Shown here: piece after piece, positions 28,649-37,334 of the stretch
Layout: each line of letters opens with the position of its first letter
Position numbering within the stretch: the first letter of the stretch is position 1
NCBI RefSeq assembly: GCF_900243075.1
Contig: NZ_OEZH01000132.1
Span: forward strand, 30,365 to 94,364
DNA from: Clostridioides difficile
Lineage (GTDB): Bacteria; Bacillota; Clostridia; Peptostreptococcales; Peptostreptococcaceae
Direction: 5' to 3'
DNA: 64,000 nucleotides
Made by a program: the position numbers and the translations under genes
The notes under the pieces: generated by a model
What the model was told of the DNA's origin: nothing
Databases searched by the model: none
What the model saw: the letters and a program-made list of their open reading frames with translations, nothing else

Positions 28649-29026
28649 ATGAAATCAAATATATTTTAATCATTTAAACAAGAAAAAGAGGCTTATCTTA
28701 TTTTGAAACAGCTACTTTTTTATAGACTAAGCAATAATTTTAATTATAATGATAGAAATGTATTCAAAATCTAATAAAATATAAAAATATACTAGACAAA
28801 AAGAATAACTTTTAAATATAATTAAGGTGTACAGATGTATATCTATATAGTCATAAATGTATGATTTTAATAAGTATTTTGTAATTAGAAATATTATAAA
28901 TTGTACTAAGAAGTAATAATCTATAAGAACTCATATGTTAGAGAAAAGCTTTTATATGTAGAGCTAATTCTAAAAATGAACTATGAAGAATAAGGTTTTA
29001 TATATTCTAATTGTATAGAAAATTTT
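28649..29026. other. Gene-free region before the GGDEF-EAL gene
   Basis: AT-rich, no open frame of note. I looked for a c-di-GMP riboswitch and did not find its conserved core. Confidence 0.5.
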
Positions 29027-29078
29027 ATTGGAGATTCATGTATATTATTTGAAAAAATAATATACATGAATCTCCAAT
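29027..29078. repeat. Perfect 23-bp inverted repeat
   Basis: Arm 29027-29049 (begins ATTGGAGATTCATG) is exactly complementary to 29056-29078 with a 6-base loop. It lacks a T-run and ends 36 bp before the GGDEF-EAL start. It could be an attenuator, a protein site or a small mobile repeat. Confidence 0.8.
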
Positions 29079-29114
29079 AAGCGTGAAAAAAGACATAGAG
29101 AATAGAGGTATTTT

Positions 29115-30974
29115 ATGAAGAGATTTTTGAGGGTAACTATCTTAGTTTTATTTATTTTATTGATTTCTATAAGTTTCATTTCTATTAAATTGATTCATAA
29201 TATTGGTGATTATGGGAAACTGATTAATTATGTTGGTATTGTTCGTGGAGCTAGTCAACGATTGACTAAATTAGAGATGAACCATAAACCAAATGATGAA
29301 TTAATAGAATATATTGATGGAATCTTAGATGAATTGATTACAGGAGATGGAAAATATGGTCTAGTAATCACTGATAGTAATAAATATAATAAGGATTTGT
29401 TTTTACTAGAAAAAAAGTGGGAAGATTTAAATATTGAAATAAAAAAAGTAAGAATGAAAGAAGATACTAGTCAGTTATTAAGTATAAGTGAAGAGTTTTT
29501 TTCTCTTGCAAATGATACAGTATTTGAAATAGAAAACTTTTCTAGAGGAAAAAGTGATTATTTAATGACTTTAATAATAATTATATCTATTATAGGCATA
29601 TTAGCATGGACAATATTGATTATACAGTATAATAAAAAAATGATTAGATTGGAAAAATTAAATGTAGATTTAAAAAACATTGCATATAAAGATGAACTCA
29701 CAGGGGCAAATACTATAGAAAAATTTAAATTGGATGCAAATCAAAATATCTATAGGCATAAGGATAAGAAATTTGCTATATTCTATATTGATTTTGAAAA
29801 TTTTAAATACATTAATGATATATTTGGGTATGATTATGGTGATATGATACTGAAACGATATGCTAATCTTATGATGGGTGATATTGGAAAATATGAAATA
29901 TTTGCTAGAGAAATTGCAGATAGATTTGTTGCTTTAAGATGCTATGTAGATAAGGAGGATTTAGTAATAAGGCAACAAGTTGTAGATAATGAACTGATTA
30001 ATATCACAAATGAAATTAAAAACAAATATAGCATTACTATTGTTAGTGGAATCTGTTGTATTGAAGATGTAAATGAAAAACTAAACATAGATGACTTAAT
30101 AAATCGAGCGAATTTTGCACAAAAAACTGTTAAGAATAAACCAGGTACTAATTATGCTTTTTACAATGAAAATATTCGTAAAAAAATGATTGAAGAAAAT
30201 ACAATCAAGAGTAGAATACATGAAGCTATTGAGAAAAGAGAATTTATAGTTTATTTTCAGCCTAAAGTTAATTTACATAATCAAAAAATAAATTGTGCAG
30301 AAGCTTTAGTACGTTGGCTGACTCCAGATAAAGGTATTATATCTCCAGCAATATTTATTCCAGTGCTTGAAAAGGATTTTTTTATTGCTTTAGTAGATAA
30401 GTATGTTTTTGAGGAAGTTTGTAAATGGATTAGAAAGAGGTTAGATGAAAACAGACTTTTTGTTCCGATATCAGTCAATGTTTCCAGAATACAATTCTAT
30501 AATACTAAATTTGTAGAAACTTACTCCAATATAAAAAATAAATACAATATACCTAAAAATACTATAGAAATTGAATTTACAGAGAGTGTAGCTTTCGAGA
30601 ATCAAGAACATCTTTTGGAAATTATACATGACTTGCACGACAATGGATTTACTTGTTCTTTAGATGATTTTGGAAAAGGTTATTCATCTTTGAGTGTTTT
30701 AAAAGATTTACCATTTGACGTTTTGAAGCTTGACTCCATGTTTTTCAAGGCTAGTTTAGATAAAGATAAAGAAAAAATAGTAATAAAAAATATTGTACAT
30801 ATGCTAAAAGAACTGAATATCACAACTGTTGCTGAGGGTATTGAATGTAAGGAGCAAGTTGAATTTCTTAAAGATATTGGGTGTGATTTAGTTCAAGGAT
30901 TTGTATTTTATAAACCAATGCCAATATTAGAATTTGAAGAAATATTGGATAAAGAATTTGTTTATAATAGCTAA
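29115..30974 (+). CDS. Membrane-bound c-di-GMP phosphodiesterase with degenerate GGDEF
   Basis: 619 aa. Membrane segments at 7-27 and about 150-171 bracket an extracytoplasmic four-helix-type sensor. The GGDEF domain (about 185-350) has REIADRF (265-271) where GGDEF should be, so it should not make c-di-GMP. The EAL domain (about 365-615) is complete: EAL at 396-398, N455 in NVSR, E488/E490, DDFGKGYSS at 517-525, K538, AEGIE and QGF. It should hydrolyse c-di-GMP to pGpG, possibly with GTP sensed by the dead GGDEF domain. Only weak SD (GAGGT) precedes the ATG. Single gene. Confidence 0.9.
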   Translation: MKRFLRVTILVLFILLISISFISIKLIHNIGDYGKLINYVGIVRGASQRLTKLEMNHKPNDELIEYIDGILDELITGDGKYGLVITDSNKYNKDLFLLEKKWEDLNIEIKKVRMKEDTSQLLSISEEFFSLANDTVFEIENFSRGKSDYLMTLIIIISIIGILAWTILIIQYNKKMIRLEKLNVDLKNIAYKDELTGANTIEKFKLDANQNIYRHKDKKFAIFYIDFENFKYINDIFGYDYGDMILKRYANLMMGDIGKYEIFAREIADRFVALRCYVDKEDLVIRQQVVDNELINITNEIKNKYSITIVSGICCIEDVNEKLNIDDLINRANFAQKTVKNKPGTNYAFYNENIRKKMIEENTIKSRIHEAIEKREFIVYFQPKVNLHNQKINCAEALVRWLTPDKGIISPAIFIPVLEKDFFIALVDKYVFEEVCKWIRKRLDENRLFVPISVNVSRIQFYNTKFVETYSNIKNKYNIPKNTIEIEFTESVAFENQEHLLEIIHDLHDNGFTCSLDDFGKGYSSLSVLKDLPFDVLKLDSMFFKASLDKDKEKIVIKNIVHMLKELNITTVAEGIECKEQVEFLKDIGCDLVQGFVFYKPMPILEFEEILDKEFVYNS

Positions 30975-31126
30975 AATATATTTTATAAAATATGTGTTAA
31001 TTAAATAAAATTATTGTATACTGAATAAAGTTTTGCTTTATTTACTATTTAAAAATGTACAAATATATAAGTATTTGAAAAATTACCATTATATAAAAAT
31101 TAAAAAGAAAATAAATAGTTGTTAGA

Positions 31127-31164
31127 TAAAAAAGAGACCATGAGGAAATTTACTCATAGTCTCT
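31127..31164 (-). terminator. Terminator of the TerA/TerD-like gene
   Basis: Stem AGAGACCATGAG / CTCATAGTCTCT with one mismatch. Read on the minus strand it ends in a run of Ts (31127-31133). Confidence 0.82.
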
Positions 31165-31176
31165 TAAATAATATAC

Positions 31177-31776
31177 TTATTTTCTTCCTGCAACCCATTT
31201 TAAGCCCCAATGGAACTCAGTATCCATTTCTCTGTGACCTTTAAAGTATCTAACTACTTTTTCAACACTGAATGTCTCATCATTTACATTTTCTATCAGT
31301 GCTATTGAACACATATTATAGCCATTTTTATGTTCATCAAGTTTAACAACTAAGTCTGAATCTTGTTTTTGTTTTATTGTTACAATTCCATCAGCTTCAG
31401 ACCAATTGGCTACACCTTCATAGATAAAAGCATAAATAAGTATTCTTTTTATTTCTTTTATTTTATTACCATTTATTCTTAAATTTTCTCCTTGTGTATT
31501 ACTTCCTGTTCGGTCATCTCCATCTAATTGAGCAAAAGGTGGATTATCTAAGCTACCAAAAGAATTGCCTAATGCCTGAACAGCACCTTTTACACCGTTT
31601 TTCATTTCAAATAGGCAACCCAAATCTAAATCTATATTGCTGCTTCTTAAAGAGCCAAAAAAACCCTTTTTTTGTACTTTTTGATTCCAATTTAAATTAA
31701 CTAAAATTTCACCTAAATCGCTATTTTCCTTCTTTGTAAGATTTATTTTTTGTCCCTTTTTTAATTCTATAGCCAT
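31177..31776 (-). CDS. Distant TerD/TerA-like stress protein
   Basis: 199-aa protein of the TerD superfamily: N-terminal ELKKGQKINLTK is typical, followed by IDLDLGCLFEMKNG and LDGDDRTGSNTQGENL, then IKRILIYAFIYEG. It differs enough from the three copies at 9.7-11.6 kb to suggest the TerA-like branch. It is not linked to the ter operon, from which it is 10 kb away on the other strand. The start at 31776 has GGAGG (31785-31790); an upstream in-frame ATG is discarded. Confidence 0.82.
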   Translation of the reverse strand: MAIELKKGQKINLTKKENSDLGEILVNLNWNQKVQKKGFFGSLRSSNIDLDLGCLFEMKNGVKGAVQALGNSFGSLDNPPFAQLDGDDRTGSNTQGENLRINGNKIKEIKRILIYAFIYEGVANWSEADGIVTIKQKQDSDLVVKLDEHKNGYNMCSIALIENVNDETFSVEKVVRYFKGHREMDTEFHWGLKWVAGRK

Positions 31777-31878
31777 AGTAATTTTCCTCCACAAACATAG
31801 ATTTATTTAAATGGTAGCATTTAATAAGTCAATATTCAACAATATTAGAATAATAATATTAAAATTATATTAAATATA

Positions 31879-32676
31879 CTAAAAAATAGGAATTACAATG
31901 CCTTTGTATTTTTCTTCAATTAAGCTTCTTGCCTTATCTGATGTAAGAACATCTTGTAGAACTTTAATCTTTTCGCTATCTTTATCCTCAGTTCTAAATG
32001 CTAAAAGATTTGCATACTCATCATTTATAGGAGCTGTATAAATTCCATTTTTCTTGGCATCAAGACCAGCAGGTACTGCATAAGTAGTATCTATAAATGC
32101 AGCAGTTACATCTGGAAGCGAAGATGGAATTTGAGCAATATCTAACTCTTTGAATTGTATTCCTTTTGGATTTTCTATTATATCTTTCGGACTAACTAAT
32201 CCATCACCTTTAGGCAAAGCTAAAAGTCCAATACTTTCAAGGTATCTAAGGTTCTTAGAACAAGAAGAAGGGTTATTGCTTATTGCAATTGTATCTCCTT
32301 TTTTAAAGTCATCAACAGATTTTATCTTATAAGAGTAAAGTATTGCTGGGCATACATATAGTTTTTTACCAGCCATTATTTTGTAACCCTTAGCTTTAAC
32401 TGCTTCTTTTAGATAAGGTTCATGTTGGAATAGATTTGCATCAATTTCTCCATTATTTAAAGCTTCGTTTGGAAGTATGTAATCATCAAAGTTTTTAATT
32501 TCTAAAGTATATCCTTTTTCTTTAATAAGTGGTTTTAATTCTTCTAATAACTCTCCACCTGGAACTAAAGTAGCACCAACAACAATTTTTTTATCATCTT
32601 TAGGTTTAGAACATCCAACTATAGATAAAGTGAATACTAGACATAACAACAAACATAATAATTTTTTGAATTTCAT
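31879..32676 (-). CDS. metQ: MetQ-type methionine-binding lipoprotein
   Basis: 265-aa NlpA/MetQ family lipoprotein. Signal peptide 1-21 ends in SIVGC with C22 as the lipid site. IVVGATLVPGGELLEELKP, FQHEPYLK, IAISNNPSSCSKNLR and YAVPAGLD are typical. It should bind methionine for a MetNI importer, but no metN or metI lies beside it here. The S-box riboswitch upstream links it to methionine/SAM supply. SD GGAGGG. Confidence 0.92.
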   Translation of the reverse strand: MKFKKLLCLLLCLVFTLSIVGCSKPKDDKKIVVGATLVPGGELLEELKPLIKEKGYTLEIKNFDDYILPNEALNNGEIDANLFQHEPYLKEAVKAKGYKIMAGKKLYVCPAILYSYKIKSVDDFKKGDTIAISNNPSSCSKNLRYLESIGLLALPKGDGLVSPKDIIENPKGIQFKELDIAQIPSSLPDVTAAFIDTTYAVPAGLDAKKNGIYTAPINDEYANLLAFRTEDKDSEKIKVLQDVLTSDKARSLIEEKYKGIVIPIF

Positions 32677-32740
32677 ATAAATTCCCTCCTGAATATAATT
32701 GATTAGTTAAAAATAAAATACTTTCTTTTATCACACTGCG

Positions 32741-32895
32741 AAATAAAATAAGCCTGAGTTTAAACTCAGGCTTTAAAAGCTAATTTAGACTCATCTTTCA
32801 GTATAATACTGCAGGATTTAGCACCAATGTATATAAAAATATACTGGTTGCTGGGTTTCATAGGGCCAGTCCCTTCACCACTCTGGATAAGAAGT
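32741..32895 (-). promoter_or_regulatory. SAM-I (S-box) riboswitch with terminator
   Basis: Read on the minus strand from 32895: CTTATCCAGAG, GGTGAAGGGACTGGCCC, TGAAACCCAGCAACC, then the variable P3/P4 region, as in the S-box consensus. A perfect 24-bp palindrome (32750-32773, AAGCCTGAGTTT and its complement) followed by a T-rich run is the terminator. High SAM should switch off metQ. Confidence 0.93.
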
Positions 32896-32984
32896 ATCAA
32901 TTTTTAATTATGCTATAAATATTATCATGATTTTTTATATCTGTAAACATAATTTTGTAAATATTTTAAAATCTTTAATATCCT

Positions 32985-33971
32985 CTATTTAACACCTAAG
33001 ATTCCAGAAACTAGAATATCAGTATCAGCACCTAAGAAATAATCATTTATTTCAATAGAATCTAAAGTATTTCTTAAAGCATTTTCTTCATGTTTTGTAC
33101 CAATAAGTACATCTTCAACAAATGAAACATCACGTTTTCCAAAAAAATCTCCAAAAAATTTTATAGTGGTTATTATGCCTTTATCAACATTTAAATTTAA
33201 TTCAACATTTCCACCAGAATATTTTAATTCATTTGAAAGAGTATATTTTGGTGAATTACCAAAATTCCAATCCCAAGTTTCATATTTTGATTTAGTAAGT
33301 TTTTCTATTTGTTCTATATCATACTCACTTAAACAATAATTAGTATTATCAGTATTTGTTTTAGAAAGATAATTCATTATTGCATCTTTAAATTCTATTA
33401 TGTTCATTTTATCTTGTACGTGTTCACTTATATTAGTTACACGAGATTTTACAGATTTTATTCCCTTTCCTTCGAATTTTATAGGTTTAACTTTTAGTGC
33501 TTTTGAAAGGTCATTTATCTCAGATGAAAATAAAAGTGTACCATGATGCATCACTTTATTTTTGTAGTTATATTGAGCATTTCCAGAAAATTTCTTGCCA
33601 TCTATAAGAAGGTCATTTCTTCCAGAAAATTCAGCATTGACATCTAATGTTTTAAGTAAGTCTATTATTGGTTGAGTAAATCTTCTGAAATCACTAAAAC
33701 TATTATTATTACAAGCTATGAATGTAAAGTTTATATTTCCTAAATCATGAAATACAGCTCCACCACCAGATTGTCTTCTAACAACAGGTATAGAATGCTC
33801 TTTTATATATTTTAAGTTTATTTCAGAGAGTGTGTTTTGATTTTTTCCAACAATTATAGAAGGTTCATTCCTCCATAAAATAAATAAGTCTTCATCAAAG
33901 TTTTTTAGAAGATATTCTTCCATTGCTAAATTGAAATAGGGGTTTGTTTTTTCATTGTAAATTAATAACAT
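32985..33971 (-). CDS. lplA: Lipoate--protein ligase A
   Basis: 328-aa ligase that activates lipoate with ATP and attaches it to lipoyl domains such as GcvH. Residues 65-79 (RRQSGGGAVFHDLGN) form the lipoyl-AMP binding loop, and K127 in GKKFSGNA is the catalytic lysine. HHGTLL follows. The C-terminal accessory domain is present (about 250-328). SD GGAGGAC. It is about 3.4 kb from gcvTPA-gcvPB, whose H-protein needs lipoate. Confidence 0.93.
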   Translation of the reverse strand: MLLIYNEKTNPYFNLAMEEYLLKNFDEDLFILWRNEPSIIVGKNQNTLSEINLKYIKEHSIPVVRRQSGGGAVFHDLGNINFTFIACNNNSFSDFRRFTQPIIDLLKTLDVNAEFSGRNDLLIDGKKFSGNAQYNYKNKVMHHGTLLFSSEINDLSKALKVKPIKFEGKGIKSVKSRVTNISEHVQDKMNIIEFKDAIMNYLSKTNTDNTNYCLSEYDIEQIEKLTKSKYETWDWNFGNSPKYTLSNELKYSGGNVELNLNVDKGIITTIKFFGDFFGKRDVSFVEDVLIGTKHEENALRNTLDSIEINDYFLGADTDILVSGILGVK

Positions 33972-34178
33972 TAAAGTAAGTCCTCCATAGAATTGTTAAA
34001 ATTTTTTTGATAGCATTAGTACAATTAATTTTATAATTCGACAATAATATAAAAAGTCCTTTAAATTAGAAATTTCAAACAAGAAGATTATTTTTAATTG
34101 ATTGTAATGTGTTTTAAACATAATTAAAAAAAATATGGTATTTTATGTAAAAAATAAGTAGAAATTTTTAAAACTAAC

Positions 34179-34207
34179 TTGCAAAGTTTAAATAAATAAT
34201 ATATACT
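34179..34207 (+). promoter_or_regulatory. Promoter for the lysine riboswitch transcript
   Basis: TTGCAA (34179-34184), 17-bp spacer, TATACT (34202-34207). The lysine aptamer starts about 20 bases after the predicted transcription start. Confidence 0.65.
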
Positions 34208-34232
34208 CAAAATATATTTAATAAAAGTGAAT

Positions 34233-34489
34233 AGAAGGGTAGAGGCGCAATAATCTATCAGTACTAATAAGGAGTTAAGCACAAAGAATTATTAGGAAAG
34301 GAGATATTGCCGAAGTTTTATAATCGATGCTTTAAGATTATATTGCTGGGGGTACATAGAAAATGTGTACAACTGTCACAGGTTTATTTGTGGTGAGCTA
34401 TCATTTAAGGAATTATATTATATTTATTTTAATATTGTTGATGTATTGTAATGTTTAAGCCTTGAGTGTTTATCACTCAAGGCTTTTTT
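34233..34489 (+). promoter_or_regulatory. Lysine (L-box) riboswitch with terminator
   Basis: Conserved blocks in order: GGGTAGAGGCGC, ATCAGTA, AAGGAGTTAAGC, GGAAAGGAGATATTGCCGAAG, TATTGCTGGG, ACTGTCACAGG, TGGTGAGCTATC. A 12-bp terminator stem (34457-34468 with 34474-34485) with T-run follows. Lysine should repress the downstream NhaC-type gene. Confidence 0.95.
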
Positions 34490-34550
34490 AGTTTTATCAT
34501 AACATAATACCCTGTATAGTTCACAAAATTAAAAAGAGAGGGAGATTTAT

Positions 34551-36281
34551 ATGAGAAATAAAAAAATTAATATTATTTTTCTGACGACAATTATGTTCAT
34601 AATGTCAACAGTAATGGTTTTTGCAGAAGAGGATATAGACACTATTGCACTAGCTAATGCAGAAAAATTTGGAATCTTAACTTTAATACCACCATTAGTT
34701 GCTATAATACTTGCGTTTATAACTAAGAACGTAATAATTTCATTACTTATAGGGATTCTTTCAGGTAGTTTTATAATTAAAGCTAGTGGTATTAATGTAT
34801 TTGCGACATTTATACAGGCATTTTTAGATTTAGTAGACAGAGCTCTAGTATCTTTAGCAGACCCTTGGAATGCGGGGATAATACTACAAGTTCTGGCAAT
34901 TGGAGGAGTAATAAATCTTGTTGCTAAAATGGGAGGAGCTAAAGCTATAGCTGAAGCACTTGCTAAAAGAGCGAAGTCAGCAAAAGGTACACAGCTTATA
35001 ACATGGTTTTTGGGACTTTTAGTATTCTTTGATGATTACGCTAATTCACTAATAGTAGGTCCTATGATGAGACCGGTTGCAGATAAAATGAAAATATCAA
35101 GAGAAAAGTTAGCATTTATAATAGATGCTACAGCAGCACCAGTTGCTGGTTTAGCTATAATATCTACATGGATAGGTCTTGAGGTTGGTTTAATACATGA
35201 TGCTTTTGAAAGCATAAGTATAGATGTAGATGCATTTGGTATATTTTTAAATACAATACCATTTAGATTTTACAATATATTAATATTAGCGTTTATTGTA
35301 ATATCAGCTTTATTATTAAAAGAATTTGGACCAATGAGAAAAGCTGAGATAAAATCTAGAAGTAGAAAAATTGGTACAGACCTTGATGAAGGTGTAGAAG
35401 AACTAGATGATTTAGCTCCAAAAGATGGAGTAAAATTGAGTGTGTGGAATGCTATAATTCCAATAGGAACATTAATAATAGTTGCACTAGCATCATTCTA
35501 TTATAGTGGATATACATCTATAATAGGAGGAGAAGATAAAGCTCTAATACAGTTATTTACGAATTCTCCATATTCTTTTGAAGCAATAAAAGAAGCATTT
35601 AGTGCATCTGATGCATCTAGAGCATTATTCCAGTCTGCACTTGTTGCAAGTTTGGTTGCTATTATAATGGCTGTAGTAAAAAAGATTTTTACAATATCAG
35701 AAGCAATTGATGTTTGGATAGATGGAATGAAAAGCTTAGTAATTACTGGTGTAATACTAATACTTGCATGGTCATTAAGTTCAGTAATAAAAGAGTTGGG
35801 TACAGCTAAATTTTTAATACACTTATTATCAGGCTCACTACCTCCATTCTTATTGCCAAGTTTAATATTTGGTTTAGGAGCGATAATATCTTTTGCTACT
35901 GGAACAGCTTATGGTACAATGGGTATACTTATGCCACTGGCAATACCACTAGCATACTCATTAAATCCTGACATGTCTTATGTAATAGTAAGTACTAGTG
36001 CAGTTTTAACAGGTGCAATATTTGGAGACCATTGTTCTCCAATTTCAGATACAACAATACTTTCTTCAATGGGAGCTGGTTGTAATCATATAGACCATGT
36101 TAATACTCAAATGCCATATGCTATATTTACAGCAGTAATTACTATTGTATTTGGATATATACCAGCTGGATTTGGATTGCCGATATATATAGTATTACCA
36201 GTGGCTATAGTTGCTATATTTATGGGTATTCAAATAATTGGTAAGAGAGTAGATGAAGCCGAAATTGAACTTGCAGAATAA
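34551..36281 (+). CDS. NhaC-type Na+/H+ antiporter family protein, probable lysine transporter
   Basis: 576 aa, signal-like N-terminus (1-25, ending MVFAEE) and about eleven to twelve membrane segments. The family signature is visible: FFDDYANSLIVGPMMRPV, ATAAPVAGLAIISTW, SFATGTAYGTMGILMPLA and GAIFGDHCSPISDTT. Annotated antiporters of this type that sit behind L-box riboswitches have been proposed as lysine carriers, and the riboswitch here supports that over pH or Na+ control. SD AGAGAGGGAG. Confidence 0.88.
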   Translation: MRNKKINIIFLTTIMFIMSTVMVFAEEDIDTIALANAEKFGILTLIPPLVAIILAFITKNVIISLLIGILSGSFIIKASGINVFATFIQAFLDLVDRALVSLADPWNAGIILQVLAIGGVINLVAKMGGAKAIAEALAKRAKSAKGTQLITWFLGLLVFFDDYANSLIVGPMMRPVADKMKISREKLAFIIDATAAPVAGLAIISTWIGLEVGLIHDAFESISIDVDAFGIFLNTIPFRFYNILILAFIVISALLLKEFGPMRKAEIKSRSRKIGTDLDEGVEELDDLAPKDGVKLSVWNAIIPIGTLIIVALASFYYSGYTSIIGGEDKALIQLFTNSPYSFEAIKEAFSASDASRALFQSALVASLVAIIMAVVKKIFTISEAIDVWIDGMKSLVITGVILILAWSLSSVIKELGTAKFLIHLLSGSLPPFLLPSLIFGLGAIISFATGTAYGTMGILMPLAIPLAYSLNPDMSYVIVSTSAVLTGAIFGDHCSPISDTTILSSMGAGCNHIDHVNTQMPYAIFTAVITIVFGYIPAGFGLPIYIVLPVAIVAIFMGIQIIGKRVDEAEIELAE

Positions 36282-36390
36282 GGATATAAATAAGTTTCAC
36301 CTTTTATTATGATTATTTTGTTAGTTTTTAGATAATTTTAAAAAGTTATTGAAAATAATAGCGAAATATAGTAAAATAAAAGAGTGATAA

Positions 36391-36471
36391 GCGGATGTGG
36401 CGGAATTGGCAGACGCACTAGACTTAGGATCTAGCGCCATTGGCGTGGGGGTTCGACTCCCTTCATCCGCA
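36391..36471 (+). tRNA. tRNA-Leu (anticodon UAG)
   Basis: Acceptor stem GCGGATG / CATCCGC closes at 36470, with discriminator A. Anticodon stem CTAGA / TCTAG with loop CTTAGGA gives UAG, reading CUA codons. The long variable arm (CGCCATTGGCG) and GGTTCGA T-loop are typical of class II leucine tRNA. CCA is not encoded. Confidence 0.95.
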
Positions 36472-36500
36472 CTTTACAGTACTTAATTGTGCTGAAAAAA

Positions 36501-36547
36501 AACTGGGGTTGCTGGCTTTCGGAGTGGGCTATCCCGTTTTTATTTTT
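36501..36547 (+). terminator. Terminator of tRNA-Leu
   Basis: GGGGTTGCT pairs with GGCTATCCC (one mismatch, two G-U pairs), followed by GTTTTTATTTTTT. Confidence 0.65.
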
Positions 36548-36607
36548 TGATAAATAAATCAAATACTATATAATATGTTCTTAAGAGTATTTTTATAATA
36601 AATATAC

Positions 36608-36632
36608 AAAAGCACGTTAAGTGCTTTTTTTG
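36608..36632 (+). terminator. Second hairpin-T-run terminator
   Basis: AAAAGCAC / GTGCTTTT with a 5-base loop and seven Ts. It may back up tRNA termination or end a short transcript. Confidence 0.7.
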
Positions 36633-36960
36633 TTGTATAAAAATATATTTAAGTATAAAGTTCTATATGTTTATTAGCAATATAAAATCTTATAGTAACT
36701 TATTTTAAAAATCTTATTTTTCACAAAGATAAAATTGCAAACGATTCTATCACATGTATGAATATACTTTTAACATAATATAGTAAATTACAATATAACT
36801 TTACTTTTAGTATTTTGTATGGCATGCTAATAATAAATTAAACAAATATATTATTTCGCATTAATATATAACATACAGGTGTAAAAGTTAATAATATAAA
36901 AGTAATATAATTGATAATAAAAACTTAACAAAAAAATTAATACATAAAAAAAAATAAATA
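36633..36960. other. Gene-free AT-rich stretch
   Basis: No open frame or structure recognised between the second terminator and the gcv promoter. Confidence 0.45.
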
Positions 36961-36967
36961 TAATGTG

Positions 36968-36996
36968 TTGACATTTAATTGAAATATTCATACAAT
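36968..36996 (+). promoter_or_regulatory. Sigma-A promoter of the gcv operon
   Basis: Consensus TTGACA (36968-36973), 17-bp spacer, TACAAT (36991-36996). The expected RNA start is near 37003, about 20 bases before the first glycine aptamer. Confidence 0.85.
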
Positions 36997-37023
36997 AAAA
37001 TTGAAAATAAATATTTCCAAACG

Positions 37024-37225
37024 AGATTAGCGAGAGAGACCTTTTTACAAAAAGGCGCCGAAGAAGAAATTTAAGAAATGCCAATTCTTAGAGAAGCTTT
37101 CAGGCAAAAATATCGCTAATTGATGGGACTCTGGAGAGACTTAAGTTAAGATACTATAAGTCACCGAAGAAGCAAAATAATATTAAATTATTAAATCTTT
37201 CAGGTATACAAACAGGGATATATAG
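37024..37225 (+). promoter_or_regulatory. Tandem glycine riboswitch
   Basis: Two gcvT-type aptamers. The first has P1 ATTAGCGA / TCGCTAAT (37026-37033 and 37113-37120), GAGAGACC, GCGCCGAAG, CTTTCAGGCAAAA. The second has GGACTCTGGAGAGACT, GTCACCGAAG, ATCTTTCAGGTATACAAACAGGG in blocks. Glycine should turn on the glycine-cleavage genes. The expression platform lies between 37226 and 37334. Confidence 0.95.
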
Positions 37226-37334
37226 GCTAGGATTATTTTCCATGCTAATATATCTTTTTTTTATGAAAAAGTACAGGAAATAATGTCAAAGTTACTTAAA
37301 TATAGTAGGTCTAATTTTGTAGGGAGGGTTATAT

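Noticed and set aside
28649..29114. Possible c-di-GMP riboswitch before the GGDEF-EAL gene
   Set aside because: The conserved GEMM core motifs could not be found on either strand.
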